Of a DNA stretch of 21,445 nucleotides, positions 6,902 through 13,007 are shown in pieces. Both the position numbers and the translations under genes were made by a program. How positions within the stretch are numbered: the first letter of the stretch is position 1; each line of letters opens with the position of its first letter. The notes below the pieces were generated by a model. That model did no database searches, was not told where the DNA came from, and saw only the letters and a program-made list of their open reading frames with translations. Source of the stretch: Chloroflexota bacterium. Lineage in GTDB: Bacteria > Chloroflexota > Anaerolineae > B4-G1. The stretch covers positions 1 to 21,445 of the forward strand of contig JAAEPW010000103.1 in assembly GCA_024232355.1 (NCBI GenBank), given 5' to 3'.

Positions 6902-8191
6902 ATGAGTTGGTGTAAAATTTCCACAACCCGAATCGCAAAGAACGTTCTCGCATTTCTCCTCGTCACGATACTGTTGATCGTTGCACAGATATCGATTGGC
7001 AACAATCGATATGGATCCAGCGTGGCAGCAGCCGGACTTTATCGAAAAGCTTTACCACAAGTGTCAGCCCCTGGAGACAAAACGGCAGACGACTCTTGCC
7101 AAGACTGTCATACTGGAGCGGCGACGGATTTCGCTCGAAGCAGCAAATCATCTTTTATGTCTTGTGTAGACTGCCATGGAGAGGATCACAATGGACCCGA
7201 TACCGGGCCGCCCAGCATTCCCACGCCATTGGTTTGCCAAAAATGCCACGAGGATCAGGTCGAGCAGTTCAACGAGGGCAAGCATTCCTATGGCTGGGAA
7301 GCCATGCTGGCAGTGCCCACGTACCAAACGATGCCGGGGGCTGTCACAGACAAGGGTTGTGTCACCTGCCACCGGATTGGTTATCCGTGGGAGGATGGCA
7401 GCCGCGGGCGCTGCGATGTTTGCCATACTCGACACGTTTTTTCTGCCGCCGAGGCCAGAAAGCCAGAAGCGTGCGCAACCTGCCACACTGGAGATCACCC
7501 GCATTATGACATGTGGGCGAATTCAAAACACGGTATGCTCTATGCTATGGAAGGGGACACGGGCAGGGCACCCACCTGTGTGACATGTCACGAGAACCAC
7601 AAAGTCCTGACTGCTTGGGGATTCCTCGGCTTGCGAGAAGGGGATCAAGATGACCCCGAGTGGACCGAGGCGCGGGCCAAAGTCCGGCAAACCCTGGAAA
7701 CTATGGGGCCGGCTCTGGCTCCAAAAGTCATGCGCTCTTCCTTTTCCGAGTGGCAAAGCGCGCGCAAAGAGATGATCGACCGGTGCACAGAATGTCATGC
7801 AGAAAGCTATGTCCGGCGCGAAATGGAAAAGAGTGACGCCCTATTGCGAGAGGCGGATTTGGCGCAGGCCAACGTGATTGATCTCGCGAACAAGTTGTAT
7901 GGCGATGGCTTGATCGATGACAAGACCCGTTTTAACATTTATCGAGAGAGCACGGCCCATCGTTTTTCGACATTTATGGGTGGATTTCACAATTCGGCCA
8001 ACTATGCCTGGGATAGGGGATATCTAGAGTTGGTCTCGGGCATTGTGGCCGAAAGGGACACGGCCATTGGGATCAAAAAACTGTCGATTATCCAGAACAT
8101 TGGCATTGTTGGCCTGGCAGCCGCCTTGGTGAGTCTTTGCTTGGTATTTTGGCACAGATTCAAGTACTTGAAAAAGATAAAAGCTAGTTGA
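6902..8191 (+). CDS. Membrane-anchored octaheme cytochrome c, hydroxylamine oxidoreductase (HAO)-like
   Basis: A 429-residue protein with eight CxxCH heme sites, beginning at residues 66, 88, 112, 153, 171, 191, 226 and 295. The spacing and the text around them (CDVCHTRHVFSAAEARKPEA, then CATCHTGDHP, W..SKHGMLY, APTCVTCHENH, a late CTECH followed by a long helical tail with GGFHNSANYAWDRGY) match the octaheme HAO family. Members oxidise hydroxylamine or hydrazine, or run in reverse as nitrite or hydroxylamine reductases. Residues about 13-32 are a signal anchor and 396-416 a C-terminal membrane segment with a basic cytoplasmic tail, so it is probably membrane-tethered outside. It is shorter than typical HAO (above 500 residues). 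The Tyr that cross-links the catalytic heme in true HAO cannot be assigned; Tyr347, 368 and 374 are candidates. GGAGG at 6891-6895 fixes the start. Confidence 0.82.
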   Translation: MSWCKISTTRIAKNVLAFLLVTILLIVAQISIGNNRYGSSVAAAGLYRKALPQVSAPGDKTADDSCQDCHTGAATDFARSSKSSFMSCVDCHGEDHNGPDTGPPSIPTPLVCQKCHEDQVEQFNEGKHSYGWEAMLAVPTYQTMPGAVTDKGCVTCHRIGYPWEDGSRGRCDVCHTRHVFSAAEARKPEACATCHTGDHPHYDMWANSKHGMLYAMEGDTGRAPTCVTCHENHKVLTAWGFLGLREGDQDDPEWTEARAKVRQTLETMGPALAPKVMRSSFSEWQSARKEMIDRCTECHAESYVRREMEKSDALLREADLAQANVIDLANKLYGDGLIDDKTRFNIYRESTAHRFSTFMGGFHNSANYAWDRGYLELVSGIVAERDTAIGIKKLSIIQNIGIVGLAAALVSLCLVFWHRFKYLKKIKAS

Positions 8192-8238
8192 ACTCTTACA
8201 GTGAATAGGGAATGATGCGCCTAATCTTTGTACACAAC

Positions 8239-8264
8239 CGGAGCCGGTCATTTGGCCGGCTCCG
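8239..8264. terminator. Bidirectional hairpin between convergent genes
   Basis: Stem cggagccgg (8239-8247) and ccggctccg (8256-8264), perfect 9 bp, loop of 8. It lies between the stop of the octaheme cytochrome and the stop of the Nudix gene on the other strand. No long T-tract follows on either strand. Confidence 0.6.
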
Positions 8265-8270
8265 AAATGA

Positions 8271-8735
8271 CTAGCGAAAAACCCCTCGCTTTTGCTCGAC
8301 GTAATCAGCCAACATGTCTCGATGTTGTTGATTGAATAGGCGAGGAGCATCGTGGGGATCAAAGAATGTCAGGTCAAAGGTCTCTTTGCGATCCATGCTC
8401 AAATTGCCGTCAAGCACGGAACACTGAAAAAAGAAAACGATGGTCTGTGCTTGATCACCATTTGGGTATACGTCGAAATACTTTGTGTATACTCCAATCA
8501 GCGAATCCACGTGAACGCATAAACCGGTCTCTTCCTGGACCTCTCGAATTACGGTCTGTTCAGCGGACTCGCCGATCTCCAGGGCGCCGCCTGGGAAACC
8601 CCACGTATGCCCAGAGACCGTTCTCTTTTGCAAAAGGACTTGTCCCTCGTCGTTGGTGATACAAGCCACAGCGAAATTGAGGAAAATTTGCTCGTGACCG
8701 ACTTGGGCTCTGATCCACGTTATATAGTCACCCAT
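8271..8735 (-). CDS. Nudix hydrolase
   Basis: A 154-residue Nudix enzyme. The signature Gx5Ex7REUxEExGU is complete in the segment GALEIGESAEQTVIREVQEE followed by TGL. Nudix proteins hydrolyse nucleoside diphosphates linked to another group, such as oxidised nucleotides, ADP-ribose or NADH, using Mg2+ bound by the REVQEE glutamates. The subfamily, and so the substrate, cannot be told; the N-terminal AVACITNDEGQVLLQKRTVS resembles general MutT-like or ADP-ribose-type members. Its ATG (8733-8735) overlaps the stop of the upstream reductase (8735-8737) as TGATG, so the two are translationally coupled. A shared pathway with the reductase is possible but not shown. Confidence 0.9.
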   Translation of the reverse strand: MGDYITWIRAQVGHEQIFLNFAVACITNDEGQVLLQKRTVSGHTWGFPGGALEIGESAEQTVIREVQEETGLCVHVDSLIGVYTKYFDVYPNGDQAQTIVFFFQCSVLDGNLSMDRKETFDLTFFDPHDAPRLFNQQHRDMLADYVEQKRGVFR

Positions 8736-9652
8736 CAGTGATCCCGTTCCAACACCTGAATGATGCGCAACACGATTCGATTCACCGGCGTGGGAATGGC
8801 GTGCGTTTTGCCCAACTCGACCATCTTGCCGCCAAATATCTCTACCTCGGTCTTGCGCCCGGCCTCAATGTCTTGCAGCATTGAGGTTTTGCCCTGCGGA
8901 GATAGGCTGTTGAGAAACGTGTACCAGTCGTCAATGTCCTGCTCCACCAGGTTCACCTGGGCGGCCTTGGCCAATGCGATCACCTCGCGCATCAACGCTT
9001 CCATCAATTCCTGGGCCTCTGGCAATGATTGGAAAATCCCGTACGGGGCCCGCATCACCGCCGATCCCTGGTTCATCCCGACATTGATCATGAATTTCCA
9101 CCACATGATGCGAATCATATCGTGCGGTGTCTCGTAGGTGATCCCGGCCCGGTCGAACGCCCGCTGCACGCGCTGGACCCGCGGGCTGAGGTGGGTGTTG
9201 GTCGCCTCGCCAAAATAGTGCTTGCCGGGCTTGGAAAAAGTGATCTGGTTCCCCTGGCGCAGGGCGTCTATGCCGACAGAAATGGCATACAGCATCTTGT
9301 CCATGCCATAGACGGCCCCGATGATCTCTTCGCTGTCGAGACCGTTCATCACCGAGATGATGGTGGTCTGGTCACCAACCAGATGCTTCAGATCGGGAAC
9401 CGCTTGGGGGAGGTGATGGTGTTTCAGTGCCACGATGACGAGATCAACGGGGGAGGCGGCCTGATCGGGATGTACGACCGGGATGGCGTACGCTTTCCCG
9501 TTGACCACCAGGCCATCGTTTTTGAGCTGGTCATACCGTTCGCCCCGCGCGACGATTGCTGTTGAGAATTCGGGGGTATTGAAAAATTGGGTGGCGAAAT
9601 ACGCGCCCATCGCGCCTGCGCCCAGGATGGCTACTTGAGTGATTTCTTGCAT
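8735..9652 (-). CDS. Ketopantoate reductase (ApbA/PanE)-like NAD(P)-dependent oxidoreductase
   Basis: A 305-residue protein with an N-terminal Rossmann motif, VAILGAGAMGAYFATQ, and the family's second half, including KHHHLPQAVPDLKHLVG, ISVMNGLDSEE and the C-terminal helical domain with MWWKFMINVGMNQGSAVMRA (Lys and Asn typical of the active site). PanE reduces 2-dehydropantoate to pantoate with NADPH in coenzyme A synthesis, but many paralogues act on other substrates, so panE is not assigned. The start is ATG 9652: a GGAGGA site lies 6 nt upstream and the Rossmann motif begins a few residues in. A longer frame reaching 9829 would overlap the next gene and add an unlikely hydrophobic leader. 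It is followed directly by the overlapping Nudix gene. Confidence 0.88.
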   Translation of the reverse strand: MQEITQVAILGAGAMGAYFATQFFNTPEFSTAIVARGERYDQLKNDGLVVNGKAYAIPVVHPDQAASPVDLVIVALKHHHLPQAVPDLKHLVGDQTTIISVMNGLDSEEIIGAVYGMDKMLYAISVGIDALRQGNQITFSKPGKHYFGEATNTHLSPRVQRVQRAFDRAGITYETPHDMIRIMWWKFMINVGMNQGSAVMRAPYGIFQSLPEAQELMEALMREVIALAKAAQVNLVEQDIDDWYTFLNSLSPQGKTSMLQDIEAGRKTEVEIFGGKMVELGKTHAIPTPVNRIVLRIIQVLERDH

Positions 9653-9707
9653 TGATTCCTCCCATACGTCCATTTTAACAATCTCATATTTTGTCATCTT
9701 TAAATGA

Positions 9708-10214
9708 CTAGTCTGTCTCAATCTGCCTGCGGAAACAAAGAAATGCAAATAGAATAATACCACCAGTCCACCCTGTTCCCAATATCCAAACCCAAAAATC
9801 AATGATAGGAAGACCGATAACTGGCACATAACGGTATTTCAGAACTATCCACAAGTGTGTGGATACAATCCCCAGCCAAAGAACGCCCAGTGCCAATGCA
9901 ACCAATATCCCCATTGTGACAACTTTGATCAATATGCGCGAAGTCTTGAATCCTGTGCTGGTTGAGATGAAAGCTACAAACCAACTCAAAGTGGCCAACA
10001 AGACAGTAGGAATAATTGACACCGGCAAGTCGTCAATCCATGGGTTAATAGGCGGGGCAAGATTTCCTAAAAGAGGATTCATCTCTGAAATATCCGTTTG
10101 TGTTATTGTGATTGCTGTGACTATAACGGGAGCAATCGCCAATAATAATATAAATGCCCAATTACCGGCTTTCACTTTCATAAATATCTTGTGGGGCTTG
10201 TTCGGAGATTTCAT
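9708..10214 (-). CDS. Hypothetical membrane protein with four hydrophobic segments
   Basis: A 168-residue protein with hydrophobic stretches at about residues 18-37, 66-84, 94-116 and 139-161, consistent with four membrane spans. The loop between spans 1 and 2 is Pro/Asn-rich. I do not recognise the family. Codon content is less GC-rich than the neighbours. The ATG at 10214 lacks a good ribosome-binding site; Met12 is another possible start. It ends 55 bp before the reductase and could belong to the same transcript. The coding call rests on the coherent membrane pattern. Confidence 0.55.
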   Translation of the reverse strand: MKSPNKPHKIFMKVKAGNWAFILLLAIAPVIVTAITITQTDISEMNPLLGNLAPPINPWIDDLPVSIIPTVLLATLSWFVAFISTSTGFKTSRILIKVVTMGILVALALGVLWLGIVSTHLWIVLKYRYVPVIGLPIIDFWVWILGTGWTGGIILFAFLCFRRQIETD

Positions 10215-10272
10215 CTTGTGAGTGCTTGTGAGATATGAAACCCTTGAGAGTTATCGGGCAGTTCACGAGTTA

Positions 10273-10455
10273 CTAAGACGCCAAACCATCCAACACAAAC
10301 CGCTCAATCGCCACCGCCGCACCATCCTCCGACAACGGCGGCGCAACCCAATCGGCAACAGCCTTGACCGCCGGGCTGCCGTTGCCCATGGCGATGTCGT
10401 TGTCTTGGTCGCCGACTGCCATCACTTGCGCCTGCGGAAAGTTTGGTAGTTGCAT
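10273..10455 (-). pseudogene. Truncated second copy of the HAD phosphatase C-terminus
   Basis: The frame reads MQLPNF then [14 protein letters not shown], a short gap, and [20 protein letters not shown] onward to the end DGLAS. This matches the last part of the HAD phosphatase at 11169-12017. Homology spans about 10273-10437. The copy lacks motifs I-III of the HAD fold and has lost 30 bp (net 10 residues) in the TSMIAWAGLGV region, so it cannot be an active phosphatase. All seven substitutions I counted against the full copy are at third codon positions and silent, and the missing bases keep the frame. It therefore looks like the tail of a diverged, once functional gene, not a fresh duplicate. 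The preceding stretch 10456-10577 shows no gene. Confidence 0.8.
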
Positions 10456-10577
10456 TTGTCAATGCGCTCTGAGGTTATTTATCTGAACTTGTCAACTTGG
10501 CTTCTCTTTTTACGGGATATACAGACACTTGCAAAGATTTTATCCCGTGAAACCCGTTCACCTGAATCTTTGGCACC

Positions 10578-11108
10578 CTACTGCGTATCTTTTGCTGTCC
10601 TCTCATCGATAAAATCGGATATGCTATTTACTCCTCGTTTGTTGCCTTCAAGCCACTCTACCAACCACTCTGTCAATCGTTCTTTTTTCATAACAATGTA
10701 GGTGCCTGGTTCTGGTTCATCGATCCACTCATATTGCACAACCAAAACCACGGGCTCTTCTGCTCCCATAGTTTTTCTGGAGAAATCCCGGGCTTCCTCG
10801 TAGGTTGCAAACGCCTGGTAATAATCATCTCCATCATAGATATCCTCGCCACCCAGCTCTGGGTGAATCCAGGCTCGATACTCCAACACCTCGTCATAAA
10901 AGTATCCACCTCCAGACTTGGTAAACGCTGGATATTGACCGATCTTGTCGATATCAACGGCAACCGGATACTGACTGGAAGAAACCTGTTCTTGTCCATT
11001 GGTAGTCGTGACATTAGAGCTACATGCGGTCAGACATAGGGTAGCTATCACAATTACCGATAACACAACTTGGCGATAATTTATAGTAATGAGAATATCT
11101 CTAGTCAT
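10578..11108 (-). CDS. Putative lipoprotein with a conserved YRAW/EWLVEWL domain
   Basis: A 176-residue protein from ATG 11108, which has an AAAGGA site about 9 nt upstream. Its N-terminus is a lipoprotein signal: a basic start, a hydrophobic run and the lipobox LTAC, with the Cys as the lipidated residue. The mature part carries LEYRAWIHPELGGEDIYDGD, then FATYEEARDFSRKTMGAEEP, VVLVVQYEWIDEPEPGTYIV and ERLTEWLVEWLEGNKR. I recall this conserved pattern from small bacterial proteins often loosely named as GCN5-like, but no acetyltransferase fold is visible and I assign no function. ATG 11150 gives a longer form that would spoil the short signal. The gene sits between the intact and the truncated HAD copies, so it may have arrived together with one of them. 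Confidence 0.7.
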   Translation of the reverse strand: MTRDILITINYRQVVLSVIVIATLCLTACSSNVTTTNGQEQVSSSQYPVAVDIDKIGQYPAFTKSGGGYFYDEVLEYRAWIHPELGGEDIYDGDDYYQAFATYEEARDFSRKTMGAEEPVVLVVQYEWIDEPEPGTYIVMKKERLTEWLVEWLEGNKRGVNSISDFIDERTAKDTQ

Positions 11109-11168
11109 TATCCGATGTCCTTTTGATTGACTGTCGGGATATAGAGCCATAAACCACCTAACAGGTCA

Positions 11169-12017
11169 TCAAGACGCCAAACCATCCAACACAAATCGCT
11201 CAATCGCCACCGCCGCACCATCCTCCGACAACGGCGGCGCAACCCAATCAGCAACAGCCTTGACCGCTGGGCTGCCGTTGCCCATCGCCACGCCCAACCC
11301 AGCCCAGGCGATCATCGAGGTGTCGTTATCCTGGTCGCCGACCGCCATCACTTGTGCCTGCGGAATATCCAGGTGCGCGGCCAATTGTTGCAGCGCGTCC
11401 CCTTTCGATACCCCCGGTGGGTTTCCCTCAATGATGATGGCGTGGGAACGCGTCAGCTCCATCAATCTATTAAAACGCTGTCGCAGTTCTGCCTCGATGT
11501 GGTGCGCCTCGTGCGATTCAACAAAGACGAGAAACTTGACCGGATCGTGCTGTTCGAGTACCGAGGAGAGATCGTCCACCCAGACCAAGCGCTTGCCCAA
11601 CATGTCGTGGTAAAAGCTGTCGGGATGTCGTCGTTCGTCGAGAAAGACGTCCTCACCGGCGTAGAGGGCAAAGTGGTATCCCCGCTCCGCCTGCCACTCG
11701 AGTACCTCGCGCACCAGTGACGGCTCCATCGTCGCGCGGTAGAGGGGAGTGTCGGAATCGGGGGGCTGGATCAATCCTCCCTGGTAACAGATGATGGGCG
11801 CGGTGATTCCCAACTCTTGCGCGAAAGGGACAGCATAATCATACATCCGGCCTGTGGCCAGGGTGACCACCACTCTGTGCTCCAGAGCCGCAGAAATGGC
11901 CCGCCGAACCCGGTCACTCCTGATGATCATGTCATCATCCATCAGTGTGCCATCTAGGTCGAGCGCTACCAATCGGATTTTATGTGAGCGAGAGCTCGCA
12001 CGTGAGCTTGGGCTCAC
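11169..12017 (-). CDS. Cof-type HAD superfamily phosphatase
   Basis: A 282-residue haloacid dehalogenase-type phosphatase of the Cof subgroup. Motif I is LVALDLDGTLMDDD with the nucleophile Asp20, motif II lies in VVVTLATGRMYDY, motif III is the Lys in GVSKGDALQQL, and motif IV is [11 protein letters not shown]. The large cap between motifs II and III is typical of Cof enzymes, which remove phosphate from sugar phosphates and cofactors such as FMN or pyridoxal phosphate. The start is GTG 12017: it overlaps the stop of prmC as GTGA, and the Asp motif follows within 20 residues. A longer frame reaching 12275 is an antisense-free shadow of prmC. The first 11 residues are coded by a palindrome (12000-12019). 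Confidence 0.9.
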   Translation of the reverse strand: MSPSSRASSRSHKIRLVALDLDGTLMDDDMIIRSDRVRRAISAALEHRVVVTLATGRMYDYAVPFAQELGITAPIICYQGGLIQPPDSDTPLYRATMEPSLVREVLEWQAERGYHFALYAGEDVFLDERRHPDSFYHDMLGKRLVWVDDLSSVLEQHDPVKFLVFVESHEAHHIEAELRQRFNRLMELTRSHAIIIEGNPPGVSKGDALQQLAAHLDIPQAQVMAVGDQDNDTSMIAWAGLGVAMGNGSPAVKAVADWVAPPLSEDGAAVAIERFVLDGLAS

Positions 12018-12019
12018 GT
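12000..12019 (-). promoter_or_regulatory. Hairpin over the prmC stop and HAD start
   Basis: acgtgagc (12000-12007), loop ttgg, gctcacgt (12012-12019): a perfect 8-bp stem. In the minus-strand RNA it holds both the prmC stop (12014-12016) and the GTG start of the HAD gene (12015-12017) in one arm. Ribosomes finishing prmC would open it, which would couple translation of the two genes. A second related GAGC/GCTC-rich palindromic stretch follows at about 11982-11999. Confidence 0.55.
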
Positions 12020-12847
12020 TAGCACCTCTAACACCCGATCGCGCCCGGCCAGATCGGGGTGGACGCGGACCGTGGCCCGAGGAAAAAAGGTGCGCGCCAG
12101 GTGACTGGCTGCCTCGGCCTGGTCGGCGCCGATCTCGATCAACAGCCCGCCGCCGGGGTTTAACACCGCCGGGGCCTGCGTCAGCAATTGCCGGACGATG
12201 TCCAGTCCGTTCGGCCCGCCGTCGAGGGCCAATCGAGGCTCGTGGTTGCGCACCGACGTGGGCAGCGAGGCGCATTCACCGGTTGAAATGTAGGGTGGGT
12301 TGGAGACGATCAAGTCCACCGGGCTGGGACGCGAGTTTAACAGATTCCCCACCATCAATCGCACGCGCCCGCCCACGCTGTGCTGTTCCACGTTCCGCTG
12401 CGCCACAGCCAATGCGGCAGGAGAGATATCAATGGCGCGGATGGTTGCATCGGGCAGGTGAACGGCCAGGGAGATGGCGATACAGCCAGAGCCGGTGCCC
12501 ACGTCCACAACGGTGACCGGACGGCGAGCCAGCGCCAGTTCGACCAGCGTCTCGGTATCCGAACGGGGGATCAACACCTCCGGCGTGACCACAAACTCTA
12601 GTCCATAGAACTCGACGCGACCGGTGAGATAGGGGAGCGGGTAGCCAAAAGCACGGCGGCGAATGAGCGTTTGGTAATCGGATCGCTGGTTGGGAGTGAG
12701 GGTGCGTTCGGGACAAGTCAGCAACGCCGTCCGGGAAACGTTCAATACGTGGCCGAGCAACACCTCGGCTTCGAGGCGGGGCGCATCGGTGATGGTTCTG
12801 AGATGAGCGATGGCCTCTAAGAGTGTTTGTTTGACGTTGGATGTCAA
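12014..12847 (-). CDS. prmC: Release factor glutamine methyltransferase PrmC (HemK)
   Basis: A 277-residue methyltransferase that uses S-adenosylmethionine to methylate the Gln of the GGQ motif in release factors RF1 and RF2. The N-terminal helical domain (residues 1-80) is followed by VEFYGLEFVVTPEVLIPRSD, motif I VVDVGTGSGCIAISLA, the acidic RAIDIS that binds the cofactor, and the catalytic VSNPPYI. The usual partner prfA is not adjacent. The start is TTG 12847: no ATG or GTG lies near the correct N-terminus, and no strong ribosome-binding site is seen, so translation may be weak. The gene overlaps the HAD phosphatase by 4 bp. Confidence 0.93.
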   Translation of the reverse strand: MTSNVKQTLLEAIAHLRTITDAPRLEAEVLLGHVLNVSRTALLTCPERTLTPNQRSDYQTLIRRRAFGYPLPYLTGRVEFYGLEFVVTPEVLIPRSDTETLVELALARRPVTVVDVGTGSGCIAISLAVHLPDATIRAIDISPAALAVAQRNVEQHSVGGRVRLMVGNLLNSRPSPVDLIVSNPPYISTGECASLPTSVRNHEPRLALDGGPNGLDIVRQLLTQAPAVLNPGGGLLIEIGADQAEAASHLARTFFPRATVRVHPDLAGRDRVLEVLT

Positions 12848-12955
12848 AGACCGGACGTTGGCATCGAATTGCCAGGGTTGAATTGTCGGTGTCGAGCTTT
12901 TATCGAGTTTTTGGATTTCCAGTTTTTTTTCCTATTTTGATCTTGGGATAGCAAA

Positions 12956-12998
12956 AGTGGATTTAGCGAATTAATTGATAGTGTTCGCTAAATCCACT
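12956..12998 (-). terminator. Terminator downstream of the class A PBP gene
   Basis: Perfect 15-bp stem agtggatttagcgaa (12956-12970) and ttcgctaaatccact (12984-12998) with a 13-nt loop, 9 bp beyond the PBP stop. On the minus strand the stem is followed by TTTTGC, fair for an intrinsic terminator. An 8-nt T run at 12923-12930 (plus strand) is seen further on. The rest of 12848-12955 holds no gene. Confidence 0.75.
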
Positions 12999-13007
12999 GA
13001 TATGATA

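Noticed and set aside
9653..9829. N-terminal extension of the reductase
   Set aside because: It overlaps the small membrane protein gene, and ATG 9652 has a good ribosome-binding site followed at once by the Rossmann motif.
12018..12275. N-terminal extension of the HAD phosphatase
   Set aside because: It lies in another frame of prmC and reads as Arg/Pro-rich shadow sequence without homology.
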